Position numbers and translations under genes: made by a program. The notes under the pieces are model-generated. The model was not told the origin of the DNA, ran no database searches, and saw nothing but the letters and a program-made list of their open reading frames with translations. Source: Variovorax sp. J22G73 (GTDB taxonomy: Bacteria; Pseudomonadota; Gammaproteobacteria; Burkholderiales; Burkholderiaceae_C). Taken from it: a stretch of DNA of 64,000 nt. Positions 46,427 to 57,174 of this stretch are shown here, piece after piece; positions within the stretch are counted from its first letter, which is position 1, and each line of letters opens with the position of its first letter. Location of the stretch: assembly GCF_030317035.1 (NCBI RefSeq), contig NZ_JASZYK010000001.1, positions 124,001 through 188,000 on the forward strand, in the 5' to 3' direction.

Positions 46427-47098
46427 ATGACAGAAGACTTCCACCTGTACCTGGACAGCGCCGACCTGCAAGAACTGCAGGCCTGCCTGCCGCACCCCGT
46501 GGTGCACGGCGTGACCACCAACCCGACGCTGCTGCTGCGCGCAGGCATCGGGCGTGCGGCCTTGCCGGGGCTGCTGAAACGCTGCATCGAACTCGGGGCA
46601 CGGCAAGTGCAGGCCCAGGTGCATTCGAGCGAGGTCGACGGCATGCTCGACGACGCGCATGCGCTGCTGCCGCAGTTCGACCGCGGCCAACTGGTGGTCA
46701 AGATTCCCGCCACGCGCCAGGGCCTCGATGCCGGCGCACAGCTCATCGCGCAGGGCGTGCCCGTGACGTTCACGGCGGTGTACGCGCCCGAGCAGGCGCA
46801 CTTCTCGGCGCAGCTGGGCGCAGCCTATGCGGCGCCGTATCTCGGGCGGCTCGAGGACTCGGGCGTGAACGGGCTGGCGCTGATCGCGCAGATGCAATCG
46901 CTGGTCGCGCAACGGCCTTCGTCGGGCACACGGCTGCTGGTGGCGAGCATTCGTTCGCGCGAGGCGTATCTTTCGCTGCTGGGCCTCGGCGTGGGTGCCA
47001 TCACCATTCCGCCGCGGCTGTTCGCGGAGCTGCTCGACCACCCGGCCACGCTGGCCGCCGAGCGCGGCTTCCTGGCCGACGCGGGCAGCTTGCCTTGA
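46427..47098 (+). CDS. Fructose-6-phosphate aldolase-like (small transaldolase family)
   Basis: Encodes 223 residues, the FSA/TalC length rather than the ~320 of true transaldolase. The Schiff-base Lys is Lys92 in LVVKIPATRQGL. GVTTNPTLLL at the N-terminus and GAAYAAPYLGRLED, which corresponds to the active-site Tyr region of FSA, are conserved. FSA cleaves or forms fructose-6-P from dihydroxyacetone and glyceraldehyde-3-P. In a polyol operon it may recycle dihydroxyacetone-type products or act on a related ketose phosphate; this is inference. A separate, full-length transaldolase is at 33972. Confidence 0.83.
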   Translation: MTEDFHLYLDSADLQELQACLPHPVVHGVTTNPTLLLRAGIGRAALPGLLKRCIELGARQVQAQVHSSEVDGMLDDAHALLPQFDRGQLVVKIPATRQGLDAGAQLIAQGVPVTFTAVYAPEQAHFSAQLGAAYAAPYLGRLEDSGVNGLALIAQMQSLVAQRPSSGTRLLVASIRSREAYLSLLGLGVGAITIPPRLFAELLDHPATLAAERGFLADAGSLP

Positions 47099-47131
47099 GC
47101 CCATGACACAGTGACCCAGAATCCAGACACC

Positions 47132-48106
47132 ATGCGCATAGCACTCACGGGCGAAGCCCTCATCGATTTCACCGCCAGCGAGGCCGGCACCCTGGCCTTC
47201 CTGGGGCACGAGGGCGGCTCGCCGCTCAACACGGCAGTGGCTTGTGCCCGGCTCGGGCAGCCTACCGGCTTTTTCACGCAGCTGTCGACCGACCTGTTCG
47301 GCGAGCGGCTGATGGGTTTTCTTCAACGCAACGGCGTGGACACGAGCTTCGTCCTGCGCAGCAACGCGCCCTCGACGCTGGCCTTCGTCGAACGCACGCC
47401 GCAGACCAACCGCTACGCGTTCTACACAAGCGGCAGCGCCGACGCCACCTGGGCGCCCGAGCCGCTGCCGCAGCTGCCGGCGGACTGCCGCTTCCTGCAC
47501 TTCGGCTCGATCTCGCTGCTGCAGCAGCCGGCCGCCACGCGCATCGCCGACCTGATCGCGGCGAGCAGGGGCCGCTGCGTGATCGTGTTCGACCCCAACG
47601 TGCGGCCCAGCCTGATTCCGGACATGGCCTCCTACCGCGAGCGCGTGTCCGGCTGGTTCGCGCTGGCCGACCTGGTGAAGCTCAGCGACGAAGACGCGGA
47701 ACTGCTGGCGCCGGGGCAACCGGTCGATGCGCTGGCCGCGCAGATCCTGCAGGCCGGCGCGCGCGCCGTGATCGTCACGCGGGGCGGCGACGGCGCGACG
47801 CTGTGGCGCACGGGGCATGAAGCCATTGCCGTGGCCGCGCCGCGCGTGCAGGTGGTGGACACCATCGGCGCGGGCGACACCTTCACGGCCGGGCTGTCGG
47901 TGTCGCTGCTGGCGCACGGCGTGGAGCAGCCTGCGCAGCTCGCCGGGCTGAGCGACGAGACCTGGCGCGAGGTGATGGGCTTTGCCGCCACCGCCGCCGC
48001 CCTGAACTGCACCCGCGAGGGTGCGGACCCACCGACGCTGGTCGCGGTTCACGCCGCGCTCGCGCAGGCACAGAATTCCGCTGCCGAACCTGCCTCCCGG
48101 CCCTGA
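47132..48106 (+). CDS. PfkB-family sugar kinase, probable fructokinase
   Basis: Encodes 324 residues from ATG 47132; GTG 47111 would add seven residues and no ribosome site favours either. RIALTGEALIDF at the start, the GGSPLNTAVACARLG substrate loop, and the C-terminal PfkB signature DTIGAGDTFTAG with the catalytic Asp are present. It phosphorylates a ketose, most likely fructose made by the SDR dehydrogenase, to fructose-6-P. It follows the FSA-like gene by 33 bases and precedes the regulator by 26. Confidence 0.88.
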   Translation: MRIALTGEALIDFTASEAGTLAFLGHEGGSPLNTAVACARLGQPTGFFTQLSTDLFGERLMGFLQRNGVDTSFVLRSNAPSTLAFVERTPQTNRYAFYTSGSADATWAPEPLPQLPADCRFLHFGSISLLQQPAATRIADLIAASRGRCVIVFDPNVRPSLIPDMASYRERVSGWFALADLVKLSDEDAELLAPGQPVDALAAQILQAGARAVIVTRGGDGATLWRTGHEAIAVAAPRVQVVDTIGAGDTFTAGLSVSLLAHGVEQPAQLAGLSDETWREVMGFAATAAALNCTREGADPPTLVAVHAALAQAQNSAAEPASRP

Positions 48107-48132
48107 GCCGTGCGGCCTGAACCGTTGCTGCC

Positions 48133-49089
48133 ATGACGACGTCCACACGCAAGCGTTCGATTCCCCGCCAACGCCAGCCCGAGCTGGAGCGCGACTTTGC
48201 GCGCTCCCCTTCGCTGGGCTACGAGGCGCCCGAAGAAACCGGCCTGGTGCGCTGCCTGGCGCACGGCTTTCCCAGCCCGCTGGTGCGATGGCACTTCCAT
48301 GAAGACTACGAGCTGCACCTGATCACCGAGACCTCGGGCAAGGCCTTCATCGGCGACTGGATCGGCCCGTTCCAGCCCGGGCACCTGGTGCTGTGCGGCC
48401 CGCGGCTGCCGCACAACTGGATCTCGCTCGACGTGCCCGAAGGCGGCGCCGCCGGGCGCGACCGGGTGATCCAGTTTCGCCATGAACCCATCGAGCGCGC
48501 CGCCGCCGAGATTCCGGAGCTGCGCGAGGTGATGCAGCTGCTGGAGCGCGCGCGCCACGGCATCGAGTTCTTCGGCATGTCGCAGCAGGCGCAGAGCCAC
48601 TGGGACCACATCAAGGCCGCGCGCGGCGTGCGCCGGCTGGGCCTGTTCTGCGAGTTCCTGGCGGACCTGGCCGACTGCACCGACTACCGACTGCTGTCGA
48701 GCGTGCAGATGCAAGGTGCACAGGGCGCGGACGGCGACGCGCAGGTCGACCAGATCAACGGCATCGTCAACCGCATCACCAACAACATGGCGGAGTCGAT
48801 CTCCATGTCGGACGTGGCCGCCGAGCTGGGCATGAGCGAGAGCCGCTTCAGCCGCTTCTTCAGGCGTTCCACGGGCAACAGCTTCACCGACTTCGTCAAC
48901 CGCGTGCGCATCAACAGCGCCTGCCACCTGCTGATGCAGACCGATCACTACGTGACGGACATCTGCTACCAGGTGGGCTTCAACAACGTGGCCAATTTCA
49001 ACCGGCGCTTTCTCGAGATCAAGGGAATGACGCCGAGCGAGTTCAGGAAGCAGGCCGACACGCGCTTCGGCAGCGGCCTGCCGTCCTGA
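48133..49089 (+). CDS. AraC-family regulator of the polyol cluster
   Basis: Encodes 318 residues. The N-terminal cupin-like sensor domain has RWHFHEDYELHLI and the pattern PGHLVLCGPRLPHNW. The C-terminal double helix-turn-helix (about 215-310) includes ISMSDVAAELGMSESRFSRFFR and VGFNNVANFNRRF. It resembles the mannitol/arabitol activators of pseudomonads. It lies inside the operon between kinase genes, so it may be autoregulated. The direct repeats at 39751-39779 are its likely binding site, but no experiment supports this. Confidence 0.9.
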   Translation: MTTSTRKRSIPRQRQPELERDFARSPSLGYEAPEETGLVRCLAHGFPSPLVRWHFHEDYELHLITETSGKAFIGDWIGPFQPGHLVLCGPRLPHNWISLDVPEGGAAGRDRVIQFRHEPIERAAAEIPELREVMQLLERARHGIEFFGMSQQAQSHWDHIKAARGVRRLGLFCEFLADLADCTDYRLLSSVQMQGAQGADGDAQVDQINGIVNRITNNMAESISMSDVAAELGMSESRFSRFFRRSTGNSFTDFVNRVRINSACHLLMQTDHYVTDICYQVGFNNVANFNRRFLEIKGMTPSEFRKQADTRFGSGLPS

Positions 49090-49116
49090 GCATTCCTGTT
49101 TTCCAGGAGGTTCATC

Positions 49117-50598
<1,482 letters not shown>

Positions 50599-50631
50599 CC
50601 GACGGGCTCCAGCAACATTCCGAGCGCCCAT

Positions 50632-50661
50632 AAAAAAACCCGTCGCAAGACGGGTTTTTTT
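50632..50661. terminator. Bidirectional terminator between xylB and groEL
   Basis: CCCGTC/GACGGG (50639-50644 with 50649-50654) with a GCAA loop is flanked by seven A residues on the left and seven T residues on the right. It can stop transcripts from both converging operons. Confidence 0.92.
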
Positions 50662-50708
50662 AATTCGCGAAACACCGCGGAACCGGCTTTGCCGGGCCGC
50701 AGGTGTTG

Positions 50709-50785
50709 CCCCCGGTAGGGGGTTGGCGTAGCGGACACGAAGTGCCGCGCAGCCTGGGGGCGAGCCAACTCCCCCTGGGGGCGAG
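50709..50785. repeat. GC-rich hairpin-forming intergenic element
   Basis: A bulged long stem can form between AGGGGGTTGGC (about 50717-50727) and GCCAACTCCCCCT (about 50763-50776), enclosing GCGGACACGAAGTGCCGCGC, itself partly self-complementary. CCTGGGGGCGAGC occurs twice (about 50754 and 50774). It looks like a dispersed extragenic repeat, but copy number elsewhere cannot be judged. Confidence 0.45.
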
Positions 50786-50790
50786 CGAAA

Positions 50791-52452
<1,662 letters not shown>

Positions 52453-52498
52453 TTAACTCCGAAAGGATTGGATTTGAATGAATCGGAAGGGAGAAGGC

Positions 52499-52789
52499 TT
52501 ACTTCTCGACGACTGCGAACAGGTCGTCTTCCTTCATCACGAGCAGTTCGTCGCCATCGACCTTGACGGTCTGGCCGCTGTACTTGCCGAACAGGACGCG
52601 GTCGCCGACCTTGACGGTCAGTGCGGCCAGTTCGCCCTTGTCGTTGCGCTTGCCCGGGCCCACGGCCAGGACTTCGCCCTGATCGGGCTTTTCGGCGGCT
52701 GCGTCGGGGATGACGATGCCGGAGGCGGTCTTGGTTTCGCTGTCAACACGCTTGACGATCACGCGATCGGCCAAAGGACGAAGTTTCAT
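52499..52789 (-). CDS. groS: Co-chaperonin GroES (10 kDa)
   Basis: Encodes 96 residues, the exact family length. [15 protein letters not shown] at the start and the mobile loop region [12 protein letters not shown], which contacts GroEL, are typical. AGGAG sits 7 bases before ATG 52789. It is the first gene of the groESL operon. The upstream region carries a CIRCE element and overlapping heat-shock-type and housekeeping promoter motifs. Confidence 0.98.
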   Translation of the reverse strand: MKLRPLADRVIVKRVDSETKTASGIVIPDAAAEKPDQGEVLAVGPGKRNDKGELAALTVKVGDRVLFGKYSGQTVKVDGDELLVMKEDDLFAVVEK

Positions 52790-52877
52790 TGCATCTCCTG
52801 GATATGGATAAGAAACGGGTTTGTGGTCGGGCACCGGACAAGGCCGGGGCGCCCATTCGACTGGAAGCGAGTGGCTG

Positions 52878-52904
52878 TTAGCACTCATCAACAGCGAGTG
52901 CTAA
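52878..52904. promoter_or_regulatory. CIRCE operator (HrcA binding site)
   Basis: TTAGCACTC (52878-52886), nine-base spacer, GAGTGCTAA (52896-52904): a perfect match to the CIRCE consensus. It lies 89 bases upstream of the groES start, immediately downstream of the -10. HrcA bound here represses groESL until heat shock. hrcA itself is not in the window. Confidence 0.96.
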
Positions 52905-52934
52905 TCATAAGGGCAATCGATGACGTTTCAAGGG
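52904..52934 (-). promoter_or_regulatory. groESL promoter, sigma-70 and sigma-32 features superposed
   Basis: Minus strand: -35 TTGAAA (52931-52926), 16-base spacer, -10 TATGAT (52909-52904). The same -35 is embedded in CCCTTGAAA, the sigma-32 -35 consensus, with CCCTTATGA at the matching downstream distance. The -10 touches the CIRCE operator. Confidence 0.75.
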
Positions 52935-53051
52935 CAGGGAAATGCCCCGGCGGCTTCAACGGCTTCGGCCAAGGCGTCTGAAAGAGTGCTTTATGGCTTG
53001 CATTACCCGTCCCCGCTTCAAAGAAAGCGCTGGCCCGTCCACCATACGGGG

Positions 53052-54308
53052 ATGCCTCCAATCCTCTCCATCCAGCCCGAGCGCCTTTGGCATCGGCTCG
53101 AAACCCTCGCTTCCTTCACCCGCCCCGACGTTCCCTGGACCCGACGCGCCTTCTCGCCCGAATTCGAGCGCGCCCGGCAGTGGCTGCGCGGCCAGTGCGA
53201 GGAAGCCGGGCTCGCCGTGCACCTCGACGCCGCCGGCAACCTGACCGGCCGGCGCGAAGGCAGCCAACCCGGGCTGGCGCCGCTGGTGACCGGCTCGCAC
53301 TGCGACACCGTGGTGGGCGGCGGTCGTTTCGACGGCATCCTGGGCGTGCTCGCGGGGCTCGAGGTGGCGCAGTCGCTGCACGAATCGGGCGTGGTGCTGC
53401 GCCATCCGCTCGAAGTGGTCGACTTCCTGTCCGAGGAGCCCAGCGACTACGGCATCTCGTGCGTGGGCAGCCGCGCCTTCGCCGGCACGCTGGACGACGC
53501 CATGCTCGCCGCCTGCAACGAGGCCGGCGAAAGCCTCGCCCAGGCCATGCAGCGCATCGGCGCCCGGCCCGACGCGCTGGCCGGCGCCGCCAGGGGCCCA
53601 GGCGGGGTCGCCGCCTTCGTCGAGTTGCACATCGAGCAAGGCCCCGTGCTCGAGCGTGAGGGGCTGCCCATCGGCGTGGTCACCGACATCGTGGGCATCC
53701 GCCGCGTGGCCCTCACCGTGACCGGCCAGCCCGACCACGCCGGCACCACGCCGATGGACATCCGCCGCGATGCGCTGGTGGGCGCGGCCCGGCTGATCGA
53801 CGCGGTGCACCGCGAAGCCAGCGCCATGGACGGCCAGCCGCACTACGTGGTGGCGACCATCGGGCGCATTTCGATGAGCCCCAACGTGCCCAACGCCGTG
53901 CCCGGCCGGGTCGACATGGTGCTCGAGGTGCGCAGCAACGCGCAGGCGGTGCTCGACGAGTTTCCGGAGCGTGCCATCGCGCTGTGCAGCGACGACCTGC
54001 GGCAGTTGCGGGTCAGCTGCAGCGCCGCGCCGCTGACCCGCACGCCGCCCACGAAGTGCAGCGACCTCGTCATGCAGGCCGTGGCCCGCGCGGCCGACCG
54101 CCTCGCGCTGCCGCACAGGGCGCTCCCCAGCGGCGCCGGCCACGACGCCATGCACGTGGCGGCGACCGGGCCCATGGGCATGATCTTCATCCCCTGCCTC
54201 GACGGGCGCAGCCACTGCCAGGAAGAGTGGGCGAGCAAGGAGCAGGTGGCCGCCGGCACCCGCGTGCTGGCCGAAACGCTCAGGGTGCTCGACGCGTCGG
54301 CACCGTAG
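53052..54308 (+). CDS. M20-family ureido/N-carbamoyl hydrolase (AllC/HyuC type)
   Basis: Encodes 418 residues from ATG 53052. The family of allantoate amidohydrolase, beta-ureidopropionase and N-carbamoyl-L-amino-acid hydrolase is recognised by TGSHCDTVVGGGRFDG, LSEEPSDYG, HIEQGPVLE, QPDHAGTTPM and the C-terminal SGAGHDAM. The two-metal ligands are in these boxes. It would release ammonia and CO2 from an N-carbamoyl or ureido substrate. The divergent groESL promoter lies upstream; no ribosome site stronger than ACGGGG is present. Its last 29 bases overlap the convergent LysR gene. The exact substrate cannot be told from sequence. Confidence 0.88.
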   Translation: MPPILSIQPERLWHRLETLASFTRPDVPWTRRAFSPEFERARQWLRGQCEEAGLAVHLDAAGNLTGRREGSQPGLAPLVTGSHCDTVVGGGRFDGILGVLAGLEVAQSLHESGVVLRHPLEVVDFLSEEPSDYGISCVGSRAFAGTLDDAMLAACNEAGESLAQAMQRIGARPDALAGAARGPGGVAAFVELHIEQGPVLEREGLPIGVVTDIVGIRRVALTVTGQPDHAGTTPMDIRRDALVGAARLIDAVHREASAMDGQPHYVVATIGRISMSPNVPNAVPGRVDMVLEVRSNAQAVLDEFPERAIALCSDDLRQLRVSCSAAPLTRTPPTKCSDLVMQAVARAADRLALPHRALPSGAGHDAMHVAATGPMGMIFIPCLDGRSHCQEEWASKEQVAAGTRVLAETLRVLDASAP

Positions 54309-55254
54309 CGTCTTTCGCCGGTTCGCCGTTGGCGGCTTCCACGGCGCGCCCCGCGGCGACCACCGCGTCGATCACCTGCCGCAGGCCCTTGCTCACGGGC
54401 TTGTCGTTGCGCGTGACCAGCGCCAGCGTGCGGTGCAGCGGCGGCTGGAGCGGCCGCAGGTCGAGCTCGGCGTGATGGCCGCGCCCCGTGACCGCCATCT
54501 TCGGCAGGATGGCGACGCCCAGCCCGGCCGCCACCATTTCCTTGATGGCTTCGACGCTGTCGAACTCCATCACCGGCGGCGACGCGTGCCCGCCGCGGCG
54601 AAGCCAGTCGTCCACGAGGCCCCGCGCGCTGGCGCCGGGCACGAACTTCACGAGCGGGAGCGCGCCCAGCGTGGCCGCCGACACCTCGGCCGGCCAGTCG
54701 GCGCTGCCGCGCTGGCAGATGGCCACGAACTCGTCCCGCAGGATGGGCGTGACCGCCAGCGCACGTGAAGCGACGGGCAGCGTGACCAGCGCGATGTCGA
54801 CCGTGTTGTCCTCCACGCGCCGCACGTAGCCCTCGGTGTTGCCCGTGCTGACGATGATGTCCAGCAGCGGGTATCGCGCGCGCAGGTCCCGCAGCACCGG
54901 CGGCAGCAGGTAGAGGCAGCCGGTGCCGCCCGTGCCCAGCCTCACGCGGCCCGCCACGCCGGCCGAATGGAAGGTGGCGGCGTTGATCGCGTTCGTCAGC
55001 GCCGTCGCCACGTTCGGCAATTCGGCCAGCAGGTCCGCGCCTGCAGGCGTCGGCCCCACGCGCCGGCCAACCCGTTCGATCAGGCGCACGCCAAGACGCC
55101 GCTCCAGTTGCTTGACCTGCACGCTCACCGCCGGCTGCGTCACGCCGAGCCGTTCGGCCGCCGCCGAAAAACTACCCAATTCGAGAACAAGTGAAAAAGT
55201 GCGCAGTTGTTCGAAATTAATTGACAGAGCCAAATCGTTTTTTATGGATTGCAT
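54280..55254 (-). CDS. LysR-family regulator
   Basis: Encodes 324 residues. The N-terminal helix-turn-helix is FEQLRTFSLVLELGSFSAAAERLGVTQPAVS, followed by a LysR effector domain starting near VRLGTGGTGCLYLLP. It diverges from the carbamoyltransferase-like gene across 154 bases, so it probably controls that gene and itself. The N-terminal third of the gene and the intergenic region are clearly AT-richer than the surroundings. A shorter start at 55218 (MN-less, ISINFEQL) is possible since typical LysR proteins begin just before the helix-turn-helix. Confidence 0.9.
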   Translation of the reverse strand: MQSIKNDLALSINFEQLRTFSLVLELGSFSAAAERLGVTQPAVSVQVKQLERRLGVRLIERVGRRVGPTPAGADLLAELPNVATALTNAINAATFHSAGVAGRVRLGTGGTGCLYLLPPVLRDLRARYPLLDIIVSTGNTEGYVRRVEDNTVDIALVTLPVASRALAVTPILRDEFVAICQRGSADWPAEVSAATLGALPLVKFVPGASARGLVDDWLRRGGHASPPVMEFDSVEAIKEMVAAGLGVAILPKMAVTGRGHHAELDLRPLQPPLHRTLALVTRNDKPVSKGLRQVIDAVVAAGRAVEAANGEPAKDATVPTRRAP

Positions 55255-55408
55255 AACGGCGCACGAAATTTTTTAAGCATGAACGAATACAGAATCACTT
55301 GCAGGGGGCGAAGAGCAAAACACCAGTCGAAAAAATAGATGGCCGGTTTATATGCTAGGACCCCCAAGAACGCGTTTTCAAACAAAAGAACTGCTCAGGG
55401 GGATTGGC

Positions 55409-56383
55409 ATGCAGGACCTTATTTCCATCGATGATCTTTCCAGGACCGAAATAGAAACATTGTTTTCTAACATTGACCATATACGGCGCGCGCCCGAAGA
55501 CTTCCGGCGCGCGCTGACCGGCAAGGTCGTGTGCACGCTCTTCTTCGAGCCCAGCATGCGGACCCGGTTGAGCTTCGAGGCGGCGGCCTACCGGCTCGGG
55601 GCGCGCGTGCTGAGCGTTTCCGACGTGCGCAACACCCGCGTCGAACTGGGCGAAAGCCTGCTCGACACCACGCGCATGGCCGGCTTCTACTGCGACGCCG
55701 TGGTCGCCCGCCATGCGGAGGACAACGTCATGCGCCGCATCAAGGGCACGGTGGGCGTGCCGCTCATCAACGCGGGCGAGGGCCGGGTGCAGCATCCGAC
55801 GCAGACCCTGATCGACCTCTACACGCTGCACGACCATTTCGGCGGCGTCGACAACCTGCACATCGGCATTGCGGGCGGCATCCGGTATTCGCGCGCGGCA
55901 AGGTCGCTGATTGCGGGGTTGCGCAAATTCAGCAACGTCCATCTGCATATCGTCGATTCGGCCCTCGACGGCGACGAAGGCAGCGAATTTCCGCCGCAAC
56001 TGGGCAAATTGCACGGCGTGGCGCCGCAGGTGTATTCATCCATGAAGGAAATGATCGGCCATGTCGACCTGGTGTACATGGTGCGCGTGCAGCAGGAGCA
56101 ATTCACCGACCCGGCCGTGTACCTGCGCCAATTGCAGAAATGCCGCTTGCACCGCGCGCTGCTGTCGCGCGCGTCGCCGGGGCTGGTCGTCATGCATTGC
56201 CTGCCCCGCACCGACGAGCTCGACGTGGACATCGACGAAACCCCGCAGAACAAATACTTCCAGCAGGCCCGCCATGGCGTGGCCGTGCGAAGCGCCACGC
56301 TGCTGCGTTGCATGACCGATTGGAAAGGCCGGAGCTTCGGCGGCTCTGCGGCCGGCAACTCTGCGGCGGGCAGGTCGTGCTGA
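55409..56383 (+). CDS. Aspartate/ornithine carbamoyltransferase-family protein of unknown substrate
   Basis: Encodes 324 residues from ATG 55409 with AGGGGG upstream. The carbamoyl-phosphate loop reads FFEPSMRTRLSFE (Ser49, Arg51, Thr52; Met50 where ATCase has Thr). Arg101-His102, His129 and Gln132 (QHPTQTL), Arg226-Gln228 and HCLPRTDE (263-270) are in place. The mobile loop reads TRVELGES: by alignment from memory to E. coli PyrB, the active-site Lys84 becomes Leu80 and Ser80 becomes Thr76. The HCLP motif is of the ornithine enzyme type while RTDE is of the aspartate type. The tail (GGSAAGNSAAGRSC) is low-complexity. It is probably not the housekeeping PyrB. Neighbouring genes suggest ureido or carbamoyl metabolism. 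Confidence 0.82.
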   Translation: MQDLISIDDLSRTEIETLFSNIDHIRRAPEDFRRALTGKVVCTLFFEPSMRTRLSFEAAAYRLGARVLSVSDVRNTRVELGESLLDTTRMAGFYCDAVVARHAEDNVMRRIKGTVGVPLINAGEGRVQHPTQTLIDLYTLHDHFGGVDNLHIGIAGGIRYSRAARSLIAGLRKFSNVHLHIVDSALDGDEGSEFPPQLGKLHGVAPQVYSSMKEMIGHVDLVYMVRVQQEQFTDPAVYLRQLQKCRLHRALLSRASPGLVVMHCLPRTDELDVDIDETPQNKYFQQARHGVAVRSATLLRCMTDWKGRSFGGSAAGNSAAGRSC

Positions 56384-57132
56384 CGGCGCTGGTGCTGGCC
56401 GGCCTGGGCCTTTTCATCGGCGTGGTGGCGGTCACCATCGGCGGGGGAGCGACCGCCGGGGTGCCGCTGTTGCTGCTCATGGGACACCCGGCGGCGCAGA
56501 GCATTGCCACGGTCAAGTTCGCGCTGCTTGGTTCGTTCGCGACCGGTTCGCTCGCGCGCCGTGGCGATGCCTCCGAGCGCACGAAGATGCCGTGGGTGGT
56601 CTGGCCGCTGGCTGTCGTCGGGTCGGTGTCGGGCTCGCTGCTGGTGGTGGGCATTGCCGACCGGGTGCTGAAGATCGTGGTGGCGCTGCTGATGGTCGTC
56701 ATTCTGTGGGTCACGCACCGCACCGACTTCTCGCGGCGCCCGCGCGATGCACAGGCGCGGCTGCCGCCCGCGCCGGTGGGTGTCGCGGTGATCTTCGGGC
56801 TGTGCGTGTACTCGGGCTTCTTCGGGGCGGGCTTCGGCAGCTTCCTGATCTTTGCGCTGATGCATTGCTACGGCCTGAGCTTCAGCGAAAGCGCGGCGGT
56901 CATGACGCGCATCAACCTGCTGGTGGTCGGGGCCTCGGTGACCACCTTCATCTCAAGCGGCACGGTCGACTTCGGGCTGGGCATTCCGTTGCTGGTCGGT
57001 TGCGCGGTGGGCGGCTGGCTCGGCGCATGGGTGGGTCGGGTGGCGAGCCCGAAGCGCATGAAGGCCGCGTTCCTGGCCTTCACCTTGTTGCTGGGAGGCA
57101 AGCTGCTGTGGGAGGCAGCGGTGGCCGGATAG
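56377..57132 (+). CDS. TauE/SafE-family membrane permease
   Basis: Encodes 251 residues from GTG 56377, overlapping the carbamoyltransferase-like gene by 7 bases, so the pair is coupled. About eight membrane helices are predicted, in two related halves: VTIGGGATAGVPLLLLMG in the first and YSGFFGAGFGSFLI in the second, the repeated Gly-rich motif of the family. Members export or import sulfonates, sulfite or organic anions. Here it may move the product or substrate of the adjacent enzyme; the direction is unknown. No terminator is obvious in the 42 bases before the convergent gene. Confidence 0.88.
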   Translation: MLTALVLAGLGLFIGVVAVTIGGGATAGVPLLLLMGHPAAQSIATVKFALLGSFATGSLARRGDASERTKMPWVVWPLAVVGSVSGSLLVVGIADRVLKIVVALLMVVILWVTHRTDFSRRPRDAQARLPPAPVGVAVIFGLCVYSGFFGAGFGSFLIFALMHCYGLSFSESAAVMTRINLLVVGASVTTFISSGTVDFGLGIPLLVGCAVGGWLGAWVGRVASPKRMKAAFLAFTLLLGGKLLWEAAVAG

Positions 57133-57174
57133 CAGCCGGACGGCTGCAGTGCTCGCGCAGCAGCCGGCCCGTTG

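Noticed and set aside
50709..50785. A CRISPR-like or tandem repeat.
   Set aside because: Only two short copies of a GC-rich motif occur, without regular spacers; a hairpin-forming extragenic repeat fits better.
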